DNA of 15,920 nucleotides, from positions 7,356 to 23,275 of the forward strand of contig CAJUNJ010000020.1 of the NCBI GenBank assembly GCA_910587825.1. The letters run 5' to 3'. The notes below the pieces were generated by a model. It did no database searches. It was not told where the DNA came from and was given only the letters and a program-made list of their open reading frames with translations. The translations under genes were made by a program, and so were the position numbers. Position 1 is the stretch's first letter. Each line of letters opens with the position of its first letter. This stretch comes from an uncultured Christensenellaceae bacterium. GTDB taxonomy: Bacteria > Bacillota > Clostridia > Christensenellales > Borkfalkiaceae. This document shows, piece after piece, positions 6,667-14,346 of this stretch.

Positions 6667-7974
6667 ATGGAAAGGATAATAATTCATTCCGATCTCAATA
6701 ATTTTTACGCGTCGGTTGAAAGAAAACTCAATCCTTCGCTTTCGGGAAAGCCCGTCGCCGTCTGCGGCAACAGGGAAGAGCGTCACGGCATTGTGCTTGC
6801 AAAGAGCGAAGAAGCCAAGAAATGCGGTATAAAGACGGGCGACACTGTATGGCAGGCGCAGAAAAAGTGCAAAGATCTGGTAATCGTTCCCCCGCGGTTC
6901 GGGCTGTATATAGAATATTCGAAAAGGGTGCGTGCGGTTTACGCAAGATATACCGATTTGATTGAAAGTTACGGTATAGACGAGTGCTGGCTTGACGTTA
7001 CGAAAAGCACCCTTCTTTTTACGGCGTACGGCGGTGAGAAATATACCGTAGAAGACGGCGTAAAATATTATTCGGACGGATTTTTAAGACATCTGGGCGA
7101 CGAAATAAGAAACGCCGTCAAGGAAGACGTAGGCGTAACGGTATCGTGCGGGGTGTCGTTTAACAAGGTTTACGCAAAACTCGGTTCCGACCTTAAAAAA
7201 CCGGACGGCACGTCGGTAATTTCAAAACTCAGATACAAACAGATAATTTACGGCTTGCCCGTCGAGGACTTGCTTTTCGTCGGCAAAGCCACGGCGGAAA
7301 AACTGAGGGGGATGGGGCTTACGACGATAGGCAGGCTTGCGTCCGCAGACGACGGGCTTATGTTAGATAAATTCGGCAAGGTCGGGCAGACCCTTTTAAG
7401 GAATGCCCGCGGGCTTGACGACGACCCCGTCCGCCATATGGACGACAGGCGCGAGATGAAGTCTATCGGCAATTCCAGCACGTATGCGGAAGACGTTACC
7501 GACCTGCGCCGGGTAAAACGGCTTTTGTACGTGCTTTCCGAAAGCGTCGCTTCCCGCCTGCGGGAATCGGGGCAGGGGCTTGCGGATACCGTTCATCTGT
7601 GGGTGCGCGACAGCAAGCTTAACGATTTTTCGGTCCAGAAAAAGGTCAGGCACACAGCTCTGTGCGGTGAGATTGCAAGTCATGCTTACGACTTATTCGA
7701 AAAAAATATAAAACCGCCGTTTAAAATACGTTCGCTCGGAGTGACGGTGTCGGGCTTCGACAACGGAAAATCGCAGATTACTTTGGACGAGCAGGTTGGA
7801 AATTACGGCAAACGCGAAGCTGTGGAAAGGTGCGTAGACGTTATACGCAAAAAGCACGGTTACGACAAGCTTCAACGGGGCATAGTCGCCGAAGAACCAA
7901 ACGAAATGCGTAACGACGTAAAAAACACCCATCTTATCAAGCCCGCCAAGATAGACTATCCAGACGAAGGATAA
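6667..7974 (+). CDS. dinB: Y-family DNA polymerase IV (DinB)
   Basis: DinB copies past DNA lesions with low fidelity. The N-terminal HSDLNNFYASVE contains catalytic Asp9 and the Tyr14 steric gate. The second catalytic pair is Asp105-Glu106 in YGIDECWLD, where most relatives have DEAFLD or DEVYLD. A finger region (RHGIVLAKSEEAK, about 39-51), the helix-hairpin-helix thumb (LPVEDLLFVGKATAEKL, about 197-213) and a little-finger domain with KSIGNSSTYAED follow. Length 435 is usual. The position where many Firmicutes DinB proteins carry a QLSLF clamp-binding motif reads QITLD, so sliding-clamp binding may be weak or use another site. The gene starts 19 nt after aroA with a modest AGAGAA ribosome binding site and probably belongs to the same transcript. 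I see no LexA-type box, so SOS control is not supported. Confidence 0.93.
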   Translation: MERIIIHSDLNNFYASVERKLNPSLSGKPVAVCGNREERHGIVLAKSEEAKKCGIKTGDTVWQAQKKCKDLVIVPPRFGLYIEYSKRVRAVYARYTDLIESYGIDECWLDVTKSTLLFTAYGGEKYTVEDGVKYYSDGFLRHLGDEIRNAVKEDVGVTVSCGVSFNKVYAKLGSDLKKPDGTSVISKLRYKQIIYGLPVEDLLFVGKATAEKLRGMGLTTIGRLASADDGLMLDKFGKVGQTLLRNARGLDDDPVRHMDDRREMKSIGNSSTYAEDVTDLRRVKRLLYVLSESVASRLRESGQGLADTVHLWVRDSKLNDFSVQKKVRHTALCGEIASHAYDLFEKNIKPPFKIRSLGVTVSGFDNGKSQITLDEQVGNYGKREAVERCVDVIRKKHGYDKLQRGIVAEEPNEMRNDVKNTHLIKPAKIDYPDEG

Positions 7975-8038
7975 TTACCGATAATTTTTGCTTATACAGG
8001 ACATAAATTAACGGTAGCTATATTATGCTTCAATTAAA

Positions 8039-8067
8039 TTGACAGTTTAAGCAGTTTAATTTATAAT
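8039..8067 (+). promoter_or_regulatory. Consensus sigma-A promoter for glnN
   Basis: TTGACA (8039-8044) and TATAAT (8062-8067) are both perfect consensus boxes with an ideal 17-bp spacer. Transcription would start near 8074, leaving a leader of about 47 nt with AAGGAGA (8106-8112) 8 nt before the ATG. I see no clear GlnR/TnrA operator of the TGTNA-N7-TNACA kind. A perfect promoter suggests strong basal expression. Confidence 0.85.
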
Positions 8068-8120
8068 TGCATTGTTATTAATTTTTTGCGGGCAATACCG
8101 CCGTTAAGGAGAAAATTTTT

Positions 8121-10202
8121 ATGAAACTTCCCGAAATGTTCGGCGTAAACGTTTTCAACGATTCCGTCCAGAAAGAAACTCTTCCCAGCGAAGTTTACAA
8201 GGCTTTGCGCGCGACTATCGAAGCTGGCAAACAGCTTGACGTGTCGATAGCGGGCGCGGTTGCATCGGCTATGAAAAAGTGGGCGGTGTCCAAGGGCGCA
8301 ACTCATTACACTCATTGGTTCCAGCCTCTTACTGGGCTTACCGGCGAAAAGCACGACAGCTTTATAGAACCGGAAGGCGACAAGGTAATAATGCGTCTTA
8401 CGGGCAAAAGTCTTATCGTCGGCGAGTCGGACGCGTCAAGTTTTCCTTCGGGCGGTTCGCGCGCGACTTATATGGCGCGCGGATATACCGCGTGGGATCC
8501 CACTTCGCCCGCGTTCGTCAAGGACGGCACGCTGTACATACCCACGGTATTTCTGTCCTATACGGGTGAAACGCTTGACAATAAGGCGCCTTTGCTTCGT
8601 TCGATGACGGCAGTGGATAAGCAGGCGAAGAGAATTTTAAAACTTTTCGGCATAGACTGTAAGAAGGTGTCCACCGCGGTCGGGCCCGAACAGGAATACT
8701 TTTTAATTTCCGAAGAGGAATATTACAGACGCAAGGACTTACAGCTTACGGGCAGAACGCTGTTCGGTGCGCCCGTTACCCGCGGGCAGGAGCTGGAAGA
8801 CCACTATTACGGTGCAATCAAGCCCGCCGTCGGCGAATTTATGCGCGACCTTGACAACGAGCTGTGGAGTTACGGCGTGCTTTCAAAGACAAAGCATAAC
8901 GAAGTCGCACCCGCCCAGCACGAAATGGCGCCAGTATACAGAATTGCCAATATCGCGGTAGACACGAACATGCTTACGATGGAATTAATGAAGAAAGTCG
9001 CAAAGCGTCACGGACTTGTCTGCCTTCTGCACGAAAAGCCTTTCGAAGGCATAAACGGAAGCGGTAAACACAACAACTGGTCGATAAATACCGATACCGG
9101 CTTCAATTTGTTAAAACCCGGTCCCAACCCTGAAAGCAACACGCTTTTCAAGCTTGTGCTTGCTGCCGTAATAAAGGCTGTGGACGACTATCAGGGAATT
9201 TTAAGGGCGTCCGTCGCTTCCGCCGCAAACGACCACAGACTCGGAGCGGACGAAGCTCCCCCCGCAATAATTTCCGTTTATCTCGGCGACCAGCTCGGCG
9301 CGCTTGTCGACAGTATAGTCAAGGGTGAAAATTACGTCACCGAAAAGGCTACGCCCGGGTCGATAGGCGTTCCCGAATCGCCCATATTCCCCAAGGACGC
9401 GACCGACAGAAACAGAACTTCGCCCTTCGCGTTTACGGGCAACAAATTCGAATTCAGAATGCTCGGCTCACAGGCTAACGTTGCCGACGCGAATATTTGC
9501 CTGAATACGATTGTCGCAGACTCTTTCCAAAAATTCGCCGACGAACTCGAAGGCAAGAAAGATTTGGAGAAGGCGGCAAACGCAATAATTACCAGGGAAC
9601 TTAAAGCCCATTATCGCATAATCTTTAACCTTGACGGTTACAGCCCCGACTGGGAAGCCGAAGCCGCAAGGCGCGGACTTCTCAATAACAAGACTACGGC
9701 AGACGCCGTTCCCGTATGCTACGATGACAAAAACGTCGAAGTTTACGTAAGGCAGGGAGTGTTCACAAGGGAAGAGGCTGTTGCAAGGGCTGACATCAGA
9801 CTTGAAAATTATATCAAAATTATAAATATCGAAGCTCTTACAATGATTGAAATGGCTAAACGCGACGTCATTCCCGCAGTGTCTGACTTCGTTGCCGAAC
9901 TATGCGGTAACCTGTCGGCAAAACGCGCCGTGTGCGAAGATATCCCGTTCGAAACCGAAAAGGGGCTTATATCACGGCTTGCGCGTTTAAACGACGATAC
10001 GAGCGCGGCGGTTGCAAAGCTTGAAAAAGACGTAAAAGCAATCGATAAAGGCGACGTTTTACCGGCTTCCAGGGCAATGGCGCACGTGGTTGTTCCCGAT
10101 ATGGAAGCCCTGAGAAAGTTGGTTGACGAAATGGAAACTTTGACGTCGTCCGACTATTGGCCTTATCCCACCTACTTCGATATTCTTTACAGCGTTAAAT
10201 AA
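8121..10202 (+). CDS. glnN: Type III glutamine synthetase (GSIII)
   Basis: The enzyme makes glutamine from glutamate, ammonia and ATP in the cytoplasm. At 693 residues it is far longer than GSI (about 445-470) and fits GSIII. Family motifs include GATHYTHWFQPLTG (59-72) with GEKHD (75-79), FPSGGSRATYMARGYTAWDP (108-127), GPEQEYFLI (188-196), a KHNEVAPAQHEMAPVY block (258-273), HEKPF then NGSGKHNNWS (304-321), NDHRLGADEAPPAI (370-383) and a FEFRMLGS strand (443-450). These supply the metal and ammonium-site residues. GSIII is common in Bacteroidetes, some cyanobacteria and Clostridia. The gene has its own consensus promoter and a strong ribosome binding site; a chloride transporter gene follows 3 nt after the stop. 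No second glutamine synthetase is in the window, so I cannot say whether this is the cell's only one. Confidence 0.96.
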   Translation: MKLPEMFGVNVFNDSVQKETLPSEVYKALRATIEAGKQLDVSIAGAVASAMKKWAVSKGATHYTHWFQPLTGLTGEKHDSFIEPEGDKVIMRLTGKSLIVGESDASSFPSGGSRATYMARGYTAWDPTSPAFVKDGTLYIPTVFLSYTGETLDNKAPLLRSMTAVDKQAKRILKLFGIDCKKVSTAVGPEQEYFLISEEEYYRRKDLQLTGRTLFGAPVTRGQELEDHYYGAIKPAVGEFMRDLDNELWSYGVLSKTKHNEVAPAQHEMAPVYRIANIAVDTNMLTMELMKKVAKRHGLVCLLHEKPFEGINGSGKHNNWSINTDTGFNLLKPGPNPESNTLFKLVLAAVIKAVDDYQGILRASVASAANDHRLGADEAPPAIISVYLGDQLGALVDSIVKGENYVTEKATPGSIGVPESPIFPKDATDRNRTSPFAFTGNKFEFRMLGSQANVADANICLNTIVADSFQKFADELEGKKDLEKAANAIITRELKAHYRIIFNLDGYSPDWEAEAARRGLLNNKTTADAVPVCYDDKNVEVYVRQGVFTREEAVARADIRLENYIKIINIEALTMIEMAKRDVIPAVSDFVAELCGNLSAKRAVCEDIPFETEKGLISRLARLNDDTSAAVAKLEKDVKAIDKGDVLPASRAMAHVVVPDMEALRKLVDEMETLTSSDYWPYPTYFDILYSVK

Positions 10203-10205
10203 GAC

Positions 10206-11816
10206 ATGAAAGAAAAGTTCAAAAGAAATCTTCGTGCGTTTGCGGATAACGGCGTAAACCTTGTGCTTATAAGTCTGCTTACGGGCATATTTGCGGGCAT
10301 TGTGGTTACGTTTTACAATATACTTGCGTCGATAGGCGAAGAGACTTCGGTAAGCCTTTACAGCCTTTTGCGCGACAATCCCGCATTTATTCCTCTGCTC
10401 TTCGTCGGGCTTGCGGCGGGGGCGCTTGTTATCGGCACGTTCGTCAGGTTTGTCCCGATGATACGCGGAAGCGGTATACCGCAGATCGAAGGCGCGGCGC
10501 GCGGAATTATCCGCTTTAAGTGGTACGTGACAATGTGTTCGATGTTCGCGGCTTCGCTTGCGTGCGTGTTTATGGGGCTGTCGGCGGGCGCGGAAGGTCC
10601 GTCGCTGGAAATAGGCGGTTGCGCGGGCGAAGCGGTGGGCGTGCTTTTAAAGCGCAACCGTATGACGAGAAGATTGCAGATTGCCAGCGGTTCAAGCGCG
10701 GGGCTTGCGGTTGCGTTCAATGCGCCCGTTACGGGACTTGTGTTTGCAATGGAAGAAGCTTTCCGTTCATTTTCTCCGCAGGTGTTTATCTGCGCCGCTC
10801 TGAGCGTCGTGGCTGCCCTGTTTACCCGCAATGCGATACGTCCGCCGCTGGGTTACGGCGTGGGATATACTTTCGACACGTTTATTTTTCCGCATGAATT
10901 CAGTTTTGTTTACTGTCTTTGGGTTATACCCGCCGCAATAATAGTCGCGCTTTTGGGCGTAGGTTTTTATTACGCGGTATTTTCAAGTAAAAAGCTATTC
11001 AAAAAAATAAGCTTTTTAAAGGGCGCGGGCAAGTACTTAATTCCGTTTTTGCTTGCGGGCGCATTCGGGCTTATCACCGTGTACGCTATGGGCGGCGGAC
11101 ACTCGTTTATTGAAGCGATAGGAACTCTCGGTACGGGAAATATAGATTTGGAACGCGTTTTCGGCATATCGGTAATTGCCACGCTTATTTTAGTCGTGCT
11201 GTTTAAATTCCTTGCAGGCGTAATGGCAATGGGGTGCGGCGTGCCTTGCGGGGTATTTATTCCTATGCTTGCCGTTGGCGCGGGTATCGGCGCGATAATT
11301 TCTTTGTTGTTCCAGAAGATGGGTATGAGCCCGGCGTTCAGCGATTATCTTGTCATAATATGTATGTCGGTGTTCTTCACTACTATCGTCAAAGCGCCGA
11401 TAACCGGCATAGTTATGGTTTTCGAACTGACGGGGCAGTTTACCAATTTCCTTCCCGCCCTTTTGGGTATAGCGATAGGCTATCTCATAAGTATGCTGTT
11501 CAAGACGGAAGCCATTTACGAAAAAAATCTCGAAGGATTTATCGCCGACGAAAAAATTTACGAAAACTTCAAAAAAATTCAGGTCAGCGTTACTGTCCGC
11601 CACGGCTCGAAAGCAGACGGCACAAGCATACGCTCTATTATCTGGCCGACCAACGGTCTTGTTGTGCAGGTGATTGACGCCGACGGTAAGGTAAATGTTC
11701 CCGACGGCGAAACGGTGCTTCACTGCGGTGAGACTGTTGTGTTCGAATGCGAGACCGATTCCGAAGAAGAGCTTACAGAATATCTTTACAGCGTCGTCGG
11801 AAAACCCGAAAAATAA
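10206..11816 (+). CDS. ClC-family chloride/proton exchanger with RCK_C-like domain
   Basis: This is a ClC membrane protein with about ten or more hydrophobic segments through residue ~430. The ion-path motifs are GSGIP (88-92, Ser89), GAEGP (128-132, gating Glu130), GVFIP, and a Tyr in EAIYEKNL at the end of the membrane part. Counting from AFNAP, Glu184 falls at the position of E. coli ClC Glu203, the internal proton glutamate, so proton-coupled exchange is more likely than a passive channel. The first Gly-x-Glu-Gly-Pro residue is Ala rather than the common Arg. A cytosolic C-terminal domain (about 457-536) resembles the TrkA_C/RCK_C ligand-binding fold. The gene begins 3 nt after glnN without a good Shine-Dalgarno sequence, so its translation probably depends on the upstream gene. 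In other bacteria ClC exchangers help with acid stress; the same role here is inference. Confidence 0.93.
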   Translation: MKEKFKRNLRAFADNGVNLVLISLLTGIFAGIVVTFYNILASIGEETSVSLYSLLRDNPAFIPLLFVGLAAGALVIGTFVRFVPMIRGSGIPQIEGAARGIIRFKWYVTMCSMFAASLACVFMGLSAGAEGPSLEIGGCAGEAVGVLLKRNRMTRRLQIASGSSAGLAVAFNAPVTGLVFAMEEAFRSFSPQVFICAALSVVAALFTRNAIRPPLGYGVGYTFDTFIFPHEFSFVYCLWVIPAAIIVALLGVGFYYAVFSSKKLFKKISFLKGAGKYLIPFLLAGAFGLITVYAMGGGHSFIEAIGTLGTGNIDLERVFGISVIATLILVVLFKFLAGVMAMGCGVPCGVFIPMLAVGAGIGAIISLLFQKMGMSPAFSDYLVIICMSVFFTTIVKAPITGIVMVFELTGQFTNFLPALLGIAIGYLISMLFKTEAIYEKNLEGFIADEKIYENFKKIQVSVTVRHGSKADGTSIRSIIWPTNGLVVQVIDADGKVNVPDGETVLHCGETVVFECETDSEEELTEYLYSVVGKPEK

Positions 11817-11827
11817 ATATTAAACAA

Positions 11828-11861
11828 GCGTCCGTGCAAAATGCGCCGCGGACGCATTTTT
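11828..11861 (+). terminator. Terminator after the glnN-clc unit
   Basis: A 7-bp G/C-rich stem (11828-11834 with 11849-11855), with extra inner pairing, is followed by A and five T residues. It starts 12 nt after the ClC stop codon and is a convincing Rho-independent terminator that separates this unit from hpt. Confidence 0.85.
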
Positions 11862-11905
11862 CTTTAAAAAGACGTTTTTTTGCGTAATTATTTTTAAGTC
11901 TGCTA

Positions 11906-11934
11906 TTGCAATTTTTGTCGAACCGTGTTATTAT
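11906..11934 (+). promoter_or_regulatory. Promoter candidate for hpt
   Basis: TTGCAA (11906-11911) and TATTAT (11929-11934) are 17 bp apart, each close to the sigma-A consensus. The start of transcription would be near 11941, with GGAGA (11949-11953) 7 nt before the hpt ATG. The preceding terminator makes a promoter here necessary. Confidence 0.6.
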
Positions 11935-11960
11935 AAATAAAACAGATTGGAGACATATTT

Positions 11961-12506
11961 ATGAACAGCGACATCCAAAGCATAGTGCTTAGCGAAAAAC
12001 AGATTGCGGAAAAGGTTGAAAAAGCCGCAAAATGGCTGGACGCGAAGTTCGAAGGCACGCAAAGCGTACCTCTTATGATAAGCGTTCTCAAAGGCAGTGT
12101 AATGTTTTTCTGCGACTTGGTGCGTGCAATGGATACGCCCGTACAGATTGACTTTATGACTGTGTCTTCGTACGGTTCTTCGTCGGAAAGTTCCGGTATG
12201 CCGAGAATAGTAATGGATCTTGCCGCGTCTGTCGAAGGGCGCGACGTCGTTCTCGTCGAAGATATAGTGGACTCTGGCAATACTCTCGTTAAGATGCGCG
12301 ACCTTATTTCGGGGCGCGGCGCAAAGTCGTTTACGGTAGTAACGCTTTTTGACAAGCCTTCCCGCAGGACGGTAAACGTAAGCGCGGACTATTCCTGCTT
12401 TGAAATAGGTAACGAATTTATAGTCGGCTACGGGCTCGATTACGCCCAGAAGTACCGTAACCTTCCCTACGTAGGCATACTTAAACGGGAAATTTACGAA
12501 AAATAA
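11961..12506 (+). CDS. hpt: Hypoxanthine phosphoribosyltransferase
   Basis: The enzyme converts hypoxanthine (and usually guanine) plus PRPP to IMP (or GMP). The PRPP-binding signature is VVLVEDIVDSGNTL (96-109) with the acidic pair Glu100-Asp101. An LKGS loop (43-46) and the base-contacting Lys in LFDKPSRR (129-136) are present, followed by IGNEFIVGYGLDYAQKYRNL, typical of bacterial HPRT. The length of 181 residues is normal. In many Firmicutes hpt lies between tilS and ftsH; here it stands with purine transport and AMP synthesis genes instead. It has its own promoter and a terminator straight after the stop, so it looks monocistronic or partly read through into the permease. Xanthine-specific enzymes are shorter on the PRPP side and less similar. 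Confidence 0.94.
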   Translation: MNSDIQSIVLSEKQIAEKVEKAAKWLDAKFEGTQSVPLMISVLKGSVMFFCDLVRAMDTPVQIDFMTVSSYGSSSESSGMPRIVMDLAASVEGRDVVLVEDIVDSGNTLVKMRDLISGRGAKSFTVVTLFDKPSRRTVNVSADYSCFEIGNEFIVGYGLDYAQKYRNLPYVGILKREIYEK

Positions 12507-12533
12507 TACGGCTTTTTCAAGCTGTATTTTTTT
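12506..12533 (+). terminator. Terminator after hpt
   Basis: A 9-bp stem with one G-U pair (12506-12514 with 12519-12527) and loop TTTC is followed by six T residues. The stem begins at the last base of the hpt stop codon. The permease gene starts 30 nt later with no clear -35 box, so some readthrough is likely to feed it. Confidence 0.75.
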
Positions 12534-12562
12534 ATAATTTTTTTAAACAAAGGAGAGAACCA

Positions 12563-14203
12563 ATGGAAGAAGAGAACAACAGATGCGACGTTGCTTCCGA
12601 AACAGAGGGGACGGCGGAGCAACCGCAGACGCCGCCCGTGCGTAAAGGCTTTCTGGGAAAAGTGGACAACTTTTTCGGGATAAGCAGGGCTAAATCGACA
12701 TTCCGTAACGAAATCATAGGCGGACTTGTTACCTTTATGGCAATGGTCTACATACTTATGGTAAACGCCGGTATGTTTTCGGGCAACGTACCGCTGCTTA
12801 ACGAAATTTTAAACGAAACGGTAGACGGCGTAAACACTACGATATCCAGCGTAACGCAATGGAACCTCGGCGTAAGCTACGGTGCGATATACATAGCCAC
12901 CGCGCTTTCGGCGATTGTCGGCACGTTGCTTATGGCTTTCGTCGCGCGTATGCCTATGGGACAGGCTTCCGGTATGGGGCTTAACGCATTTTTCGTGTAT
13001 ACGATTTGTCTGGGCTTTGGACTTACTTATGCAAACGCGCTTGTATTGGTGCTTATCGACGGTGTTGTCTTTATACTTTTGACCGTAACGGGACTGAGAA
13101 AGAAACTGTTTTCGGCTATTCCCAAAGTCGTACGTACGGCTATCCCCGCAGGTATAGGACTGTTTATCGCGTTTATCGGTATGCAGAACGTTGGGCTTGT
13201 AATCGGCGATTCCGCAACGCTTGTAAATCTTGCTTCGTTCAACTTCCTTGCAGACGCTACTTACGGTTCTGTAATGCCCCTTATTCTTACGGTAATAGGT
13301 ATAATAGCCGTCGCCGTTATGTCAAAAAAGGGAATGAAGGGCGCGTTGCTTTACGGTATGCTCGGCACAGCCGCGCTTTATTGGGCGTTTACCGGCATAG
13401 GTTATGCGTTCGACCCCGCCTGCAAAGAAGTCATTAATAACTTTACTATGTCTAACCCGTTTACGGCGTTTAAGGACTGGGGCTTGCAGTCGGTAGGTCA
13501 GGTATTTGCAAACGGCTTCAACTTCGGCGCATATGTGGAAGCGAACGGGGCGGGCAATCTCGTACTCGTTATAATCACCTCGTCGCTTGCGTTCTGTATG
13601 GTCGATATGTTTGATACTATGGGTACCCTTTACGGGGCGTGCGCGCGCGGTAATATGCTTAATGAAGACGGAAGCATTCCAAATATCAACAAGTGTATGA
13701 TCTGCGACGCGGTCGCAACTACCGCAGGCGCAATTTGCGGAACTTCCACCGTAACTACGTTCGTCGAATCTTCGGCAGGTATCGGCGCGGGTGCGCGTAC
13801 GGGCTTTGCCGCTCTCATAACGGCAGGTTGCTTCTTCGTTGCTATGTTTTTAAGCCCCATTGCAGAGCTTATTCCAAGCTGCGCAACGGCAGTCGCATTA
13901 ATTTACGTCGGCGTGCTTATGATGAACAGCGTGCATGATATAGAGTGGACGGATGCGGCGGAAGCCGTTCCCGCATTCCTTACAATCGCGATTATGCCCT
14001 TCACTTACAACATTTCCTACGGTATTGCTTTCGGTATAATTTCCTGGCTGTTAATCAAGTCGATTTTGTTGCTTTTGAATATAAGAAAGAAAAAGCCCGC
14101 AGAAGGCGAAATGGTTACAGTCAATCCCGAAGAAGAAAAAATAAACGTATTCACTATTGTGATAGCCGTTCTGTTTATTTTAATGTTCTTCTTGACCCAC
14201 TGA
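12563..14203 (+). CDS. AzgA/PbuG-type purine base permease (NCS2 family)
   Basis: This inner-membrane transporter probably imports hypoxanthine, adenine or guanine with protons. Family marks are GGLVTFMAMVYILMVNAG (53-70), PMGQASGMGLNAFF (131-144), DMFDTMGTL (348-356) and TSTVTTFVESSAGIGAGART (394-413), the substrate-site helices of the AzgA branch rather than the UraA/XanQ branch. There are about twelve to fourteen hydrophobic segments. At 546 residues it is longer than the usual 430-480, owing to a polar N-terminal tail of about 30 residues, a polar loop of about 30 residues after the first segment (74-105) and extended later loops. AAAGGAGA lies 8 nt before the ATG. The hpt and purA neighbours support a purine substrate; which base is preferred cannot be read from sequence. 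Confidence 0.9.
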   Translation: MEEENNRCDVASETEGTAEQPQTPPVRKGFLGKVDNFFGISRAKSTFRNEIIGGLVTFMAMVYILMVNAGMFSGNVPLLNEILNETVDGVNTTISSVTQWNLGVSYGAIYIATALSAIVGTLLMAFVARMPMGQASGMGLNAFFVYTICLGFGLTYANALVLVLIDGVVFILLTVTGLRKKLFSAIPKVVRTAIPAGIGLFIAFIGMQNVGLVIGDSATLVNLASFNFLADATYGSVMPLILTVIGIIAVAVMSKKGMKGALLYGMLGTAALYWAFTGIGYAFDPACKEVINNFTMSNPFTAFKDWGLQSVGQVFANGFNFGAYVEANGAGNLVLVIITSSLAFCMVDMFDTMGTLYGACARGNMLNEDGSIPNINKCMICDAVATTAGAICGTSTVTTFVESSAGIGAGARTGFAALITAGCFFVAMFLSPIAELIPSCATAVALIYVGVLMMNSVHDIEWTDAAEAVPAFLTIAIMPFTYNISYGIAFGIISWLLIKSILLLLNIRKKKPAEGEMVTVNPEEEKINVFTIVIAVLFILMFFLTH

Positions 14204-14227
14204 TAAATTCAATACTCAGGTTAATGT

Positions 14228-14261
14228 TACGCCCCGAAAATACTTCGGGGCGTATTGTTTA
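14228..14261 (+). terminator. Terminator after the permease gene
   Basis: A perfect 11-bp stem (14228-14238 with 14244-14254) rich in G/C, with loop AATAC, is followed by TTGTTTATT. It lies 24 nt after the permease stop and just before the purA promoter. Confidence 0.85.
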
Positions 14262-14267
14262 TTACGC

Positions 14268-14296
14268 TTGACTATTCAGGGCATATATATTATAAT
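14268..14296 (+). promoter_or_regulatory. Near-consensus sigma-A promoter for purA
   Basis: TTGACT (14268-14273) and a perfect TATAAT (14291-14296) are 17 bp apart. Transcription would start near 14303, giving a leader of about 44 nt. AAGGGGTG (14333-14340) is the ribosome binding site, 6 nt before the ATG. Confidence 0.85.
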
Positions 14297-14314
14297 ACAA
14301 ATTGTGTGTTTTAC

Positions 14315-14346
14315 ACGTAATATAACGTAATCAAGGGGTGACGTAA
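14315..14346 (+). repeat. Three ACGTAA repeats in the purA leader
   Basis: ACGTAA occurs at 14315, 14325 and 14341, the last ending at the purA start codon. The first two are part of a 7-bp direct repeat (ACGTAAT) 10 bp apart, one helical turn. They lie downstream of the predicted transcription start. They may be an operator or only chance in an A/T-rich leader. Confidence 0.3.

Noticed and set aside
6639..6667. Promoter for dinB from TTGACC at 6639
   Set aside because: The -10 position at 17-bp spacing would overlap the dinB start codon and does not match TATAAT.
10206..11816. ClC protein as a fluoride exporter (CLC-F)
   Set aside because: The GSGIP motif with its Ser and the EGP gating motif fit chloride exchangers; I see no fluoride riboswitch upstream.
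12507..12562. Purine riboswitch before the permease
   Set aside because: The gap is only 56 nt and is filled by the hpt terminator and the ribosome binding site; no aptamer-like three-way junction.
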